This document shows, piece after piece, positions 25,300 through 34,985 of a stretch of DNA of 64,000 nt. The stretch's first letter is position 1; each line of letters opens with the position of its first letter. The translations under genes were made by a program, and so were the position numbers. Below the pieces are notes generated by a model, which had not been told where the DNA came from, ran no database searches, and worked only from the letters and a program-made list of their open reading frames with translations. Source of the stretch: Flavobacterium ranwuense (GTDB taxonomy: Bacteria; Bacteroidota; Bacteroidia; Flavobacteriales; Flavobacteriaceae); assembly GCF_004349315.1 (NCBI RefSeq), contig NZ_SMLH01000007.1, positions 62,001-126,000 of the forward strand, in the 5' to 3' direction.

Positions 25300-26592
25300 A
25301 TGGAATTTACTTTACTTATAGTTATTATAGTTCTGGCTTTAATTTTTGATTACATTAATGGTTTTCATGATGCTGCCAATGCTATAGCAACCGTTGTTGC
25401 CACAAAAGTACTAAGCCCTTTCCAAGCAGTAGTTTGGGCGGCTTTTTTTAACTTTTTGGCGTATTGGGTTTTTGGTTTTGGTGTAGCAGATACTGTTGCA
25501 AAAACAGCCAATACCATGGATATCAACTTGGTTGTAATCCTGGCCGGTGTAATAGCGGCTATCATCTGGAATTTATTTACTTGGTGGCAAGGAATTCCAT
25601 CCAGTTCATCACATACCTTAATTGGTGGTTTTGCCGGAGCAGCAATTGCTCATGCAGGTTTTGGTGTAGTTTCTTGGTACAAAGAAGGAAAAGATGGTGG
25701 TATGCCTTCAGGAGTTTTAATCATTGTTGCTTTTATTATATTGGCACCATTGTTAGGGGCTTTAATCTCTTACTTGATATCGATATGGCTTCTTAATGCC
25801 TCTAAAAAGAGTATTTACCCAAAGATTTTTACAACTTCTTTAATGGTCTTGACAATTTGGTTTGTGGAAAGTCAGATGCATTATTATGAAGATATAATAA
25901 AGAAAGGACATCCTCGTTTCGAATCTCATTTTTGGAGTGTCGCTTTTGAAGCACATAATATCAAATGGTTTTTGGTGGCTTTTATAGTCCTGTCAATAAG
26001 CACATTCTGTTTAATATTCAGTAGTTTAAATTTACATCAAGCTACGGCATGGTTGAAAAAAATGCAATTATTGTCTTCAGCAGCCTTTAGTTTAGGACAT
26101 GGTGGGAATGATTCACAAAAAGTGATGGGTATTATTGCTGCAGCTGTTGCTGTTTATATTCATACTAGTGGAGTAGCACAAGAAACCTTACCAGCTTGGT
26201 TAGATGTAGTGCTGCCAAACGATGAAGGTGCATTTAAAATGCCAGGTTGGATTCCTTTAGCTTGTTATTCTGCTATTGCGGCAGGAACCTTAAGCGGAGG
26301 ATGGAAAATCGTCAAAACAATGGGGTCAAAAATTACAAAAGTGACTTCTTTTGAAGGTGTTGCCGCAGAAACTGCTGGAGCATTGACATTATATTTTACA
26401 GAACATTTTAAAGTGCCTGTAAGTACAACGCATACTATTACTGGATCTATCATTGGAGTTGGGCTTACTAAAAGAGTATCAGCCGTACGTTGGGGGATGA
26501 CTGTTAGCTTATTATGGGCTTGGGTTTTAACTATTCCAATTTCGGCAATTTTGGCTGCAATATTGTACTATATTTTTAGTATTTTTCTTTAA
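25300..26592 (+). CDS. pit: Inorganic phosphate transporter, PiT family
   Basis: 430 residues with about 10-12 membrane helices. The two PiT signatures are present: DYINGFHDAANAIATVVATK at the N-terminus and SLGHGGNDSQKVMGI in the second half; PSSSSHTLIGGFAGA and VPVSTTHTITGSIIGVG are the paired substrate loops. It carries metal-phosphate into the cytoplasm by ion symport. A cytoplasmic insert (KKGHPRFESHFWSVAFEAH) separates the halves, as is frequent in Bacteroidota. It forms an operon with the DUF47 gene and ends at a strong terminator. Confidence 0.95.
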   Translation: MEFTLLIVIIVLALIFDYINGFHDAANAIATVVATKVLSPFQAVVWAAFFNFLAYWVFGFGVADTVAKTANTMDINLVVILAGVIAAIIWNLFTWWQGIPSSSSHTLIGGFAGAAIAHAGFGVVSWYKEGKDGGMPSGVLIIVAFIILAPLLGALISYLISIWLLNASKKSIYPKIFTTSLMVLTIWFVESQMHYYEDIIKKGHPRFESHFWSVAFEAHNIKWFLVAFIVLSISTFCLIFSSLNLHQATAWLKKMQLLSSAAFSLGHGGNDSQKVMGIIAAAVAVYIHTSGVAQETLPAWLDVVLPNDEGAFKMPGWIPLACYSAIAAGTLSGGWKIVKTMGSKITKVTSFEGVAAETAGALTLYFTEHFKVPVSTTHTITGSIIGVGLTKRVSAVRWGMTVSLLWAWVLTIPISAILAAILYYIFSIFL

Positions 26593-26612
26593 TGCTAAAA
26601 TAACAATCATAA

Positions 26613-26644
26613 AAAAAAACCATTCGTCAACGAATGGTTTTTTT
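26613..26644. terminator. Terminator between pit and the GNAT gene
   Basis: Inverted repeat AAAAAAACCATTCG (26613-26626) / CGAATGGTTTTTTT (26631-26644) with a 4-base loop, U-rich on both strands. It serves the convergent pit and GNAT genes. Confidence 0.85.
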
Positions 26645-26666
26645 ATGTTTTAAAAAATTAAATTTT

Positions 26667-26948
26667 TTAAAACAGAAGATCCTGTATTTCTTTAGTTTTG
26701 TCAAAAACGCTTTTCGCAAAAGGACATAGAGGCATGATTTTAAGATTGTTTTCCCTAGCGAATTCTACCGCTGCCATTACCAGTTTTTTACCCACACTTT
26801 GACCTGCAAAACCGGGGTTTACTTCGGTATGGTCGATAATGAATTTATCGATTCCAGCCCAGGTATACGTCATTCTTCCGGCTTCTATTTCATTAAGAAT
26901 AGCTTTAAAATAGCCGTTTTTGGTTTCGTTTATTTGTTCAATTATCAT
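26667..26948 (-). CDS. Small GNAT-family (YjdJ-like) N-acetyltransferase
   Basis: 93 residues, the mini-GNAT type. Acetyl-CoA-binding features are seen in FIIDHTEVNPGFAGQSVGKK with the ending LKIMPLCPFAKSVFDK, typical of the YjdJ/AtAct-like group. It lies 6 bases after the OsmC gene and ends the minus-strand set pirin, pirin, OsmC, GNAT. The substrate is unknown. Confidence 0.88.
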   Translation of the reverse strand: MIIEQINETKNGYFKAILNEIEAGRMTYTWAGIDKFIIDHTEVNPGFAGQSVGKKLVMAAVEFARENNLKIMPLCPFAKSVFDKTKEIQDLLF

Positions 26949-26954
26949 GAGTTT

Positions 26955-27347
26955 CTAATTTAATTCTGTTGTTATTTCGATAGGATTGGTTAAAATTTTG
27001 TGTATAGGACATTTATCTGCTATGTTTAATAATCGGGCTTTTTGATCATTGTCTAAATCTCCGAAGAATTGAATGTTGCGAATTATTTTAAATTTGTTTT
27101 CTGCTGGATCCGTATCAAAAGTGATTTCAACTTTTACATCGGTTAAATCCCATCCTTTTCGGTTCGCATACATCCGTATTGTAATACTCGTGCAAGCCGC
27201 CAATGATGAAGCCAATAATTCCTTAGGTTCAAAGCCTAAATCCTTTCCTCCACTACTTTCAGGTTCATCAGAAATAATAGTATGGTTAGCCAATTTTATT
27301 TCTGTTTTGTACAGTTCTGTGCCAGTATGTGCTATTATTTTAATCAT
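26955..27347 (-). CDS. OsmC family peroxiredoxin-like protein
   Basis: 130 residues. The OsmC fold is indicated by GGKDLGFEPKELLASSLAACTSITIRM, which carries the first redox Cys, and by the second Cys in NIADKCPIHKIL. Such proteins reduce organic hydroperoxides with a conserved Cys pair. Its ATG overlaps the stop of the upstream pirin gene by 4 bases (ATGA), so the two are translationally coupled. Confidence 0.9.
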   Translation of the reverse strand: MIKIIAHTGTELYKTEIKLANHTIISDEPESSGGKDLGFEPKELLASSLAACTSITIRMYANRKGWDLTDVKVEITFDTDPAENKFKIIRNIQFFGDLDNDQKARLLNIADKCPIHKILTNPIEITTELN

Positions 27348-28234
27348 AATCGAAAATTTTTATTTTGCTCCGGAAGCGGAACAAATTCGTTTTCGCCCGG
27401 AACTTTATCAAAAGTCTGCGCTAGCCATTTTTCTTTTGCTTTTTCAATCAATTCTTTGCTTGAAGCCACAAAATTCCAATAGATAATTCTTTCTTCAGGA
27501 AAAGGTTCTCCTCCAAAAATATAAATGGTGGTATTTTCTGCCATTTCGAAAGTGCAGAGTTTACTGTCTTTGGCTATTAAAAGTTGTTTTGGACCAAAAA
27601 CATTTCCTTCACTTTCTATACTGCCTTCTAAAATATACAAACCGCTTTCGCCAAATAAATGGTCACCAATAGTGACTGTTTGGCGGGTGGTACTTTTTAA
27701 TTCTAAAAGATAAAGCGGACTATAAACCGGAACGGCAGATTTTTTGCCAAGAACTTCGCCTGCTATGAGTTTAAATGAAACATTATCCAGTTTCCATTCT
27801 GGAATTTCCTTTTCCTGAACATGAAAAAAGGAAGGTTCCATTTCTTCTAAATCCTTTGGTAATGCTACCCAAATTTGAAGTCCGTGTAACATTTTATCGG
27901 AATTACGCAAATACTGAGGTGTTCGTTCGGAATGAACAATTCCTTTTCCAGCGGTCATCCAATTGATTTGCCCGGGTTTGATTTCCATTTCAGTTCCCAG
28001 GCTGTCTTTGTGCATAATACTTCCTTCAAACAAATAGGTCAAAGTAGAAAGTCCAATATGTGGATGCGGCGGGACATCTAGGTTCTCGTAATCGCTCATG
28101 CAGGTTGGTCCCATGTGGTCAATGAATGCAAATGGTCCAACCATTCTCTTTTCTCTAAAGGGAAGCAATCGCCCAACCATAAAGTTGCCAATGTTGCTTG
28201 GGCGTTCTTCTATTATCAGTTTTATGTTTGACAT
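27344..28234 (-). CDS. Pirin family protein (second of a pair)
   Basis: 296 residues, a bicupin. The N-terminal cupin with metal-binding residues is visible in DVPPHPHIGLSTLTYLFEG and MHKDSLGTEMEIKPGQINWM; GKGIVHSERTP follows. Pirins bind iron and some oxidise quercetin-like flavonoids; bacterial roles vary. It lies 32 bases after the other pirin and overlaps OsmC. The two pirins here are clearly different from one another. Confidence 0.9.
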   Translation of the reverse strand: MSNIKLIIEERPSNIGNFMVGRLLPFREKRMVGPFAFIDHMGPTCMSDYENLDVPPHPHIGLSTLTYLFEGSIMHKDSLGTEMEIKPGQINWMTAGKGIVHSERTPQYLRNSDKMLHGLQIWVALPKDLEEMEPSFFHVQEKEIPEWKLDNVSFKLIAGEVLGKKSAVPVYSPLYLLELKSTTRQTVTIGDHLFGESGLYILEGSIESEGNVFGPKQLLIAKDSKLCTFEMAENTTIYIFGGEPFPEERIIYWNFVASSKELIEKAKEKWLAQTFDKVPGENEFVPLPEQNKNFRL

Positions 28235-28266
28235 TTTTTTTGTTTTTAAACTATAAATTTAAGGAA

Positions 28267-29145
28267 TTAATCTTCCAGAAATCCAAATTTGCCCATATTC
28301 ACATCATTGAATGCTTGCATGATTTCGGCTTGGGTGTTCATCACAAACGGACCGTGAGCTGCAATAGGTTCATCGATGGGTTCTCCACTTAAAATCAAAA
28401 CGATTGTATTTTCAGTGGCTTCAATGATAAATTCTTCTCCTTCGTTTTCGAATAATGCAAAATGGTTTGCAGGAACATTTTTCACATCATTAACTTTTAT
28501 ACTTCCTTCAATCACCAATAATGCGGTGTTGTAGTTTGCCGGAAAATTAAAAGATGATTTTGCGCCTTTATCCAATTTGGCATTTAGTAAATGCACTGGT
28601 GTAAATGTTGAAGCGGTACCTTTCACATTTTCGTATTGTCCTGCTATGACTTCAATCTCACCGCCATTTTCAGGAAGCTCAAATTTATTGATTTGGTCGT
28701 TGGTAATTCCTTGGTATTTTGGGGTTGACATTTTATCTTTTGCCGGAAGGTTGACCCAAAGTTGTACCATTTGAAAATCGCCACCATTTTTACTGAACTC
28801 TTCTTCATGGTATTCTTTGTGTAAAATTCCCGAAGCTGCAGTCATCCATTGTACGTCACCTTCGCCAATAATCCCGCTATTTCCTGAACTGTCATGGTGT
28901 GCCACTTTACCTTTATAGGCAATTGTAACGGTTTCAAAACCTCTATGTGGATGGACGCTTACGCCTCTGGGTTGATCTGTTGGAGGAAAATAAAATTTAG
29001 AATTATAATCCATCATAATAAATGGACTCATTCTTTTCATATCTAAATTACGACCACTCGGAATAAAGTTATGGACTCTAAATCCGTCACCAACCATATG
29101 TGGTGTAGGCGGAGCTAATACTAATTCTACGTTTTTTGTTTTCAT
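28267..29145 (-). CDS. Pirin family protein (first of a pair)
   Basis: 292 residues from the ATG at 29145 (MKTKNVELVLAPPTPHMVGD), which I prefer over an upstream in-frame ATG with no family match. Cupin metal ligands are in VSVHPHRGFETVTIAYKG and the pirin signature region in GEGDVQWMTAASGILHKEYH. It heads the run pirin, pirin, OsmC, GNAT. A candidate promoter lies at 29170-29177, and a Crp/Fnr gene on the same strand lies upstream. Confidence 0.9.
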   Translation of the reverse strand: MKTKNVELVLAPPTPHMVGDGFRVHNFIPSGRNLDMKRMSPFIMMDYNSKFYFPPTDQPRGVSVHPHRGFETVTIAYKGKVAHHDSSGNSGIIGEGDVQWMTAASGILHKEYHEEEFSKNGGDFQMVQLWVNLPAKDKMSTPKYQGITNDQINKFELPENGGEIEVIAGQYENVKGTASTFTPVHLLNAKLDKGAKSSFNFPANYNTALLVIEGSIKVNDVKNVPANHFALFENEGEEFIIEATENTIVLILSGEPIDEPIAAHGPFVMNTQAEIMQAFNDVNMGKFGFLED

Positions 29146-29169
29146 TTCTATAGTATTTAAATTATAGTA

Positions 29170-29177
29170 CAAATTTA
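29170..29177 (-). promoter_or_regulatory. Candidate promoter (-7 element) of the pirin operon
   Basis: TAAATTTG on the minus strand matches TAnnTTTG and lies 24 bases before the pirin ATG. No clean -33 TTTG was found. The rest of the 273-base gap holds a poly-A run near 29280 and no gene. Confidence 0.4.
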
Positions 29178-29418
29178 CTATGATTTAATACTAGACGCAT
29201 TGATGTAGGATAAGAAATGAATGGGCAAGGAAATTAATAACCTGAACTTGATTAATATCAAAATGTAAAACACATTGTAAAAAAAAAAAATCTAAACCAC
29301 ATAGAAACATAGAATTTTGCATTTTAAAAAAGTCGCGTTGCTCTATTTCAGATAGTATAATTATGTTTAAAAATATTTTTTCTATGTATCTGGTTAAAAA
29401 TTGATAATCTAACTGAGG

Positions 29419-30012
29419 TTAATAAGGTTTAAAATTCCTTTTGGCTAATTCCTTGCGAACTCTGCTTAAAGTTTCGGGTGTAATGCCTAAATAGGAAGCA
29501 ATCATCCACTGCGAAATCCGTAAAGTAAGCTTTGGGTAAATGGCTATGAAATCCAAATACCGTTGTTCAGCTGTGGCTCCCAGTAAAAGATTGACTCGTT
29601 TTTGAAGTTGGCGAATGTGATTGTGCAAAGCAATATTGTCCTGTTGTCGAAAAGAAACGCTGATTTCTGCTGCGGCATTAATGAAGTTTTTATCGATAAA
29701 AACAATTTCCGTTTCTTCAATGGCATCAATAAATAATTCAGAAGGTTCATTGAAATAAAAGCTGCTTCTATCCGAAATTATCCAATTTTCAGGCGCAAAT
29801 TGAATGATATGTTCTTTTCCGGTTTCGTCTATGGTGTAGGAACGCAATAATCCTTTGGATACAAAAAAAGAGTGATGACAAATGTCACCTTGATGGAGTA
29901 GAATGGAACCTTTTTCTACTTTTTTGGATTGCAACGTATCCGTAATCGAATGGAATTGTTCATCGGTTAAATCTGTTTTCGATTGAAAATAAGTTTTGAA
30001 GGAATCGAGCAT
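29419..30012 (-). CDS. Crp/Fnr family transcriptional regulator
   Basis: 197 residues. An N-terminal cyclic-nucleotide-binding-like jelly roll (VEKGSILLHQGDICHHSFFV; KGLLRSYTIDETGKEHI) is followed by a helix-turn-helix with the recognition region LRISQWMIASYLGITPETLS. It lacks the cysteines of an iron-sulphur Fnr. It lies upstream of the pirin/OsmC operon on the same strand with a 273-base gap. Regulation of that redox-type operon by this protein is plausible from position only. Confidence 0.88.
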   Translation of the reverse strand: MLDSFKTYFQSKTDLTDEQFHSITDTLQSKKVEKGSILLHQGDICHHSFFVSKGLLRSYTIDETGKEHIIQFAPENWIISDRSSFYFNEPSELFIDAIEETEIVFIDKNFINAAAEISVSFRQQDNIALHNHIRQLQKRVNLLLGATAEQRYLDFIAIYPKLTLRISQWMIASYLGITPETLSRVRKELAKRNFKPY

Positions 30013-30091
30013 AATTATTTCAGGGCTACAGTGATACTTCTGTTTTATATTTTTTTATAACTCCTTTAAATATTTTTTGTGTTCTTTAGGT

Positions 30092-30607
30092 CTAATTTAT
30101 TCCACTCAAATTTTTGTGATTGCGTTTGCGTTTATAATGGGTTTGTTTTAAATTTTTGTCTCCGGATATAATACTAATATTTCCGTCTATTTCTAGCATC
30201 GCCAATTTTACATCTTTAAAAAATTCAATGCCATGTTCACGCATCGCTTCTTTTAATTCATCAGAAGAAATGTTTAATTTGCTTAATACTTTAAAATCCA
30301 AATTGCCATTATGAATTAGAATTTCTGGTTTTTCCTGCATAAAAGCACCGAATTTCTTGTATTTGTATATCAATTTCTTTAAAATAAAATTGATGGTAAA
30401 CAATACAGTTGCCGCAGCTAATCCTCCATAAAGACTCGTGTTATTTCCCACCATAGCATTCTGAACGGAGTTGCTTATCAGTAATATCAATATCACGTCG
30501 GCAGTGTTCAGTTGAGACAATTCTTTCTTGCCAAAAATGCGCAAGGCGATAACCATAAAAAAATAAACGGCAGTACTTCGAAGTATTATATCAAGATATT
30601 CGTTCAT
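30092..30607 (-). CDS. DUF421 (YetF-like) membrane protein
   Basis: 171 residues from the ATG at 30607, the family-like start (MNEYLDIILRSTAVYFFMVI). The open frame begins 12 residues earlier. About three hydrophobic helices lie in the first 90 residues (ALRIFGKKELSQLNTADVIL; SVQNAMVG), then a soluble C-terminal DUF421 domain with the FKVLSKLNISSDEL motif. The C-terminal tail is strongly basic (KRKRNHKN). Role unknown; some YetF members affect spore or membrane properties. It lies 57 bases after the RimK fusion gene. Confidence 0.85.
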   Translation of the reverse strand: MNEYLDIILRSTAVYFFMVIALRIFGKKELSQLNTADVILILLISNSVQNAMVGNNTSLYGGLAAATVLFTINFILKKLIYKYKKFGAFMQEKPEILIHNGNLDFKVLSKLNISSDELKEAMREHGIEFFKDVKLAMLEIDGNISIISGDKNLKQTHYKRKRNHKNLSGIN

Positions 30608-30664
30608 TTTTTTGTTTAATATATAAAGTTCAAAGTTTCTCAATAGGCTGAAAACTGAGGCTGA

Positions 30665-32038
30665 TTACTGTTTTAGCTTAAAATTCTTCTCAATCGCTTT
30701 TATCATTTCTCCTGCAATGTCTTTATTGGTAGCGCCTTCAATGCCTTCCAATCCTGGCGATGAATTTACTTCCAATAATAATGGTCCTTTTGAAGAACGA
30801 ATGATATCGACTCCTGCCACTTTTAGGTCCATTGCTTTCGTTGCTTTTATGGCAATTTTCTTTTCTTCCGCAGTTACTTTTATAATCGATGCAGTTCCTC
30901 CAAGATGAATGTTAGCCCTAAATTCGCCAGGCATCGCTTCACGCTGAATGGCAGCAACTACTTTTCCGTCAATCACAAAACAACGAATGTCTTTTCCGTT
31001 GGCTTCCTTGATGAATTCCTGAACTAGTATATTGGCATTTAAGCTTTTGAAAGCATTAATAACACTTTCGGCTGCTTTTTTTGTTTCCGCTAATACAACT
31101 CCTTTTCCTTGCGTGCCTTCCAATAATTTTACAATTAAAGGAGAACCACCAACCATTTTTATCAAATCATCGGTATCCAATGGAGAATTAGCAAAACCAG
31201 TAGTAGGAATTTCTACGCCATGATTCAACAGTAATTGCAAAGAGTATAATTTATCGCGTGATTGTGTAATTGCGTTAGATGAATTTAAACAATATACTTT
31301 TAATGCCTCAAACTGTCGCGTCAAAGCGCAACCGTAAAAAGTAATGCTAGGCCTGATTCTGGGTATAATGGCATCAAATTGATTTAGTATTTTACCCCCA
31401 CGATAATGAATTTCAGGCGTTTTTGCATCCAGTTTCATGTAACATTCCTTGATGTTCAGAAAATGCATTTCGTGACCACGCATTTCACCCGCTTCCATAA
31501 TACGTTTGTTGCTGTACAATTCAGGATTACTTGCCAAAAGCCCGATCCGCAAACCAGAGCTTGCTTTCTCAGAGTTTTTATACAATTCTTTTAAAGCATC
31601 TGAAGTAGGCTGCCCTAAAAGATATTTTTGTTCCGGATCAACCAGCACTCTTCCGCTCATGGCTTCACGGCCTAAAAGCATTCTGAAACCCATAGAATCT
31701 CGATTGGTTAACGTCATTTCAATAGGCCATTTTGAACTTCCTATTTGTAGATTTGTTTGAATAACATAGCGCTGTTCTCTAAAACCACTCGAACTTTTAA
31801 CGATGCGTTTGTCAATTAAAGGTGCTTCACAATGAATTACCGTCTTTAGATTATTTTGTATCGGGTTAATGTCAAATTTCACCCAGTTGCTTTCATTTTT
31901 AATAAATGGAGCAATGTTTATAGCATGTAAAGCGGATGTTTTTGCACCTGAATCTACTCGGGCTTTAATAGTAGGAATCCCTAATTCTGGAAAGGAACAC
32001 CATTCTTCACTACCTAGAATAACTTTGTTATCTGACAT
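30665..32038 (-). CDS. RimB-like aspartic protease fused to RimK-type ATP-grasp ligase
   Basis: 457 residues. Residues 1-145 form a retropepsin-like domain as in RimB (DUF615 'ATP-dependent zinc protease'), with the catalytic-type motif [14 protein letters not shown] (D29) and [18 protein letters not shown]. Residues 165-455 are a RimK-type ATP-grasp ligase: [54 protein letters not shown] and [20 protein letters not shown] (Mg and ATP ligands). RimK adds glutamates to ribosomal S6 and RimB trims them. Fusion of maker and trimmer in one chain is notable. It lies 57 bases upstream of DUF421. Confidence 0.88.
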   Translation of the reverse strand: MSDNKVILGSEEWCSFPELGIPTIKARVDSGAKTSALHAINIAPFIKNESNWVKFDINPIQNNLKTVIHCEAPLIDKRIVKSSSGFREQRYVIQTNLQIGSSKWPIEMTLTNRDSMGFRMLLGREAMSGRVLVDPEQKYLLGQPTSDALKELYKNSEKASSGLRIGLLASNPELYSNKRIMEAGEMRGHEMHFLNIKECYMKLDAKTPEIHYRGGKILNQFDAIIPRIRPSITFYGCALTRQFEALKVYCLNSSNAITQSRDKLYSLQLLLNHGVEIPTTGFANSPLDTDDLIKMVGGSPLIVKLLEGTQGKGVVLAETKKAAESVINAFKSLNANILVQEFIKEANGKDIRCFVIDGKVVAAIQREAMPGEFRANIHLGGTASIIKVTAEEKKIAIKATKAMDLKVAGVDIIRSSKGPLLLEVNSSPGLEGIEGATNKDIAGEMIKAIEKNFKLKQ

Positions 32039-32121
32039 AAATTAATTTTAATTAACCTTTTTTATAAAAATCAAATGTAAATATTTGTTTTCAAAAAAAG
32101 TGTGTTTACTGTAAAGAATAA

Positions 32122-32150
32122 ACCCGTTATGTTATAAAAACGTAACGGGT
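32122..32150 (-). terminator. Probable terminator after clpC
   Basis: Inverted repeat ACCCGTTA (32122-32129) / TAACGGGT (32143-32150) with a 13-base loop, 27 bases past the clpC stop. The U tract is weak (TTATTCTT) on the minus strand. Confidence 0.55.
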
Positions 32151-32176
32151 CTATTTTGCTATAATTGGTTATAAAT

Positions 32177-34723
32177 TTAAGGATTTGTTGGTTCCCCAGC
32201 TTTATGAATTTGCACAGTTAATTCTTGTGAGCCTTCTTCGATATCCATAAAAATCTCATCTCCTATAGTAATTTTCGAAGTGATAATTTCTTCTGCAAGG
32301 GCATCTTCAACATATTTTTGAATGGCTCTTTTTAATGGTCTGGCGCCAAATTGTCTATCGAAACCTTTCTCTGCAATAAAAGCTTTTGCTTTGTCAGAAA
32401 GATTCAATTGGTAGCCTAATTCAGCTACACGAGCGAATAATTTTTTTAATTCGATTTCGATAATCAAATCAATATCATGTTTTTCTAAAGCATTGAATAC
32501 AATTACATCGTCAATTCTATTAAGGAATTCAGGAGCAAAAGTTTTTTTCAATGCGTTTTCGATGATGCTTTTCGAATTATCGTCAGCCTGAGCAACTTTG
32601 GCAGCAGTTCCAAAACCAACACCTTGTCCAAAATCTTTTAATTGTCTGGCTCCAACATTCGAAGTCATGATAATTATAGTGTTCTTGAAATCAATTTTTC
32701 GACCTAAACTATCTGTCAAATAACCATCATCTAAAACTTGTAATAGCATATTGAAAACATCAGGATGTGCTTTTTCAATCTCATCCAATAAGACAACACA
32801 ATATGGTTTTCTTCTGACTTTCTCTGTCAATTGACCACCTTCTTCATATCCTACATATCCCGGAGGTGCTCCAACTAAACGAGAGATTGCAAATTTTTCC
32901 ATGTATTCACTCATGTCAATTCGAATCAAGGCATCTTCAGAATCGAATAACTCTTTCGCTAATACTTTCGCTAATTGGGTTTTACCAACACCGGTTTGAC
33001 CTAAGAAAATAAAAGAACCAATTGGACGATTCGGATCTTTTAATCCGGCACGATTTCTTTGAATAGAACGAGCGATTTTCATTACAGCTTCTCTTTGTCC
33101 AATCACCTTACCTTCAATAAGTTCTGGCAATTTAGCTAGTTTGTTGCTTTCAGTTTGAGCTATACGATTTACGGGTATTCCGCTCATCATAGAAACGACA
33201 TCGGCAACATTGTCTTCAGTAACTTCAATCCTGTTGTTTTTTGCGTCTTCTTCCCATTGTTCCTGAGCAATGGCTAAATCTTTTTCAATACGTTTTTCAT
33301 CATCACGAAGTTTAGCGGCCTCTTCATATTTTTGTTTTTTCACAACAACATTCTTCAATTCACGTACGTCTTCTAATTGACGTTCCAAATCTAAAATTTC
33401 TTTAGGAACTTCAATGTTGGTAATGTGAACTCTTGAACCTGCTTCGTCTAATGCGTCAATAGCCTTGTCCGGCAAGAAACGTTCGGACATGTATCTATCG
33501 GTTAATTTTACACACGCTTCGATTGCTTCTTGTGTATACGTAACGTTGTGATGGTCTTCATATTTGTTTTTGATGTTGTTCAAAATGGTAATTGTTTCTG
33601 CAACAGAAGTTGGTTCTACGATTATTTTTTGAAAACGTCTTTCTAATGCTCCGTCTTTTTCTATGTATTGTCTGTATTCGTCTAATGTTGTAGCACCAAT
33701 ACATTGAATCTCTCCACGAGCTAATGCAGGTTTGAACATGTTAGAAGCATCGAGTGAGCCTGTTGCGCCACCAGCGCCAACAATAGTGTGAATTTCATCT
33801 ATAAAAAGAATGATATCATCATTTTTTTCAAGTTCGTTCATTACCGCTTTCATGCGCTCTTCAAACTGGCCACGGTATTTTGTACCTGCAACAAGGCTGG
33901 CTAAATCCAAGGTAACGACACGTTTATTGAATAAAGTACGAGATACTTTTTTCTGAATAATTCGCAACGCTAAACCTTCGGCAATAGCTGATTTTCCCAC
34001 TCCCGGTTCACCTATAAGTAAAGGATTATTTTTTTTACGACGGCTCAAAATTTGAGAAACGCGTTCAATTTCTTTCTCGCGTCCCACAACAGGATCTAGT
34101 TTTCCTTCTTCGGCCATTTCAGTTAAATCCCTTCCAAAATTATCCAAAACAGGTGTTTTGGATTTTTTATTTGATTTATTGGCTGGATTGTTGAAAGTTC
34201 CTTCTTTTAGACTGTCATCTTGTCCTGAATCGTCATTATATGATTCGTTTCGTGGCAAATTTTCTGTAAAATCTTCTTCGTTTGGAGTCATGTTTAGATA
34301 TTGTTCTTTAGCTATATCATAATCAATTTTTAATTTATTCAATAGCTTGGTTGTTGGATCGTTTTCATTTCTTAAAATACACAACAATAAATGCGCTGTG
34401 CTGATAGACGAACTTTGAAATACTTTTGCTTCCAGAAAAGTGGTTTTAAGCGCTCGTTCTGCTTGGCGTGTCAGGTGTAGGTTTTTCTTTTCGACATTAA
34501 CTTCTACACTAGGGCTTGCAGGGCTTAGAATCTCTACCTTTCTGCGTAAATGATCTAAATCGACAGATAGGTTGTTCAATATTTGAATTGCTTTCCCATT
34601 ACCATCTCTTAAGATACCCAGCATTAAGTGCTCAGTTCCTATAAAGTCATGACCTAGTCGCAAAGCTTCTTCTTTGCTGTAAGTAATAACGTCTTTTACT
34701 CTTGGTGAAAAATTATCATCCAT
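32177..34723 (-). CDS. clpC: ClpC-type AAA+ protease ATPase subunit
   Basis: 848 residues. Two N-terminal Clp_N repeats (VITYSKEEALRLGHDFIGTE; HLTRQAERALKTTFLEA), AAA-1 with Walker A GEPGVGKSA and Walker B ILFIDEIH, a UVR middle domain (KQKYEEAAKLRDDEKRIEKD), and AAA-2 with GQTGVGKT and VVLLDEIEKAHPDV. The UVR domain and lack of a long coiled coil distinguish it from ClpB. It unfolds proteins for ClpP. It is divergent from gyrA with a 262-base intergenic region. Confidence 0.96.
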   Translation of the reverse strand: MDDNFSPRVKDVITYSKEEALRLGHDFIGTEHLMLGILRDGNGKAIQILNNLSVDLDHLRRKVEILSPASPSVEVNVEKKNLHLTRQAERALKTTFLEAKVFQSSSISTAHLLLCILRNENDPTTKLLNKLKIDYDIAKEQYLNMTPNEEDFTENLPRNESYNDDSGQDDSLKEGTFNNPANKSNKKSKTPVLDNFGRDLTEMAEEGKLDPVVGREKEIERVSQILSRRKKNNPLLIGEPGVGKSAIAEGLALRIIQKKVSRTLFNKRVVTLDLASLVAGTKYRGQFEERMKAVMNELEKNDDIILFIDEIHTIVGAGGATGSLDASNMFKPALARGEIQCIGATTLDEYRQYIEKDGALERRFQKIIVEPTSVAETITILNNIKNKYEDHHNVTYTQEAIEACVKLTDRYMSERFLPDKAIDALDEAGSRVHITNIEVPKEILDLERQLEDVRELKNVVVKKQKYEEAAKLRDDEKRIEKDLAIAQEQWEEDAKNNRIEVTEDNVADVVSMMSGIPVNRIAQTESNKLAKLPELIEGKVIGQREAVMKIARSIQRNRAGLKDPNRPIGSFIFLGQTGVGKTQLAKVLAKELFDSEDALIRIDMSEYMEKFAISRLVGAPPGYVGYEEGGQLTEKVRRKPYCVVLLDEIEKAHPDVFNMLLQVLDDGYLTDSLGRKIDFKNTIIIMTSNVGARQLKDFGQGVGFGTAAKVAQADDNSKSIIENALKKTFAPEFLNRIDDVIVFNALEKHDIDLIIEIELKKLFARVAELGYQLNLSDKAKAFIAEKGFDRQFGARPLKRAIQKYVEDALAEEIITSKITIGDEIFMDIEEGSQELTVQIHKAGEPTNP

Positions 34724-34985
34724 AATATTATTGGTAATTTGGTACTGTAAATTTAGTGAATTAGTGATTCAAAAACAAAAACCATTCCCTTAAGAAGTGG
34801 TGTCAGCTAATAGACAAAAATAATAATGATTTTAAAGTTAAATTTCCCTTAATTTATTAACCAAAAGCGAAGTTAATTTTGTTAATAAATCATTGAAATA
34901 AGTATAATGAAATAGGCTGAAAAATTTCAAAAAGCCGTATATTGGCACGTTTTGAAACTAATATAATTTTTTAATATAACAACTT

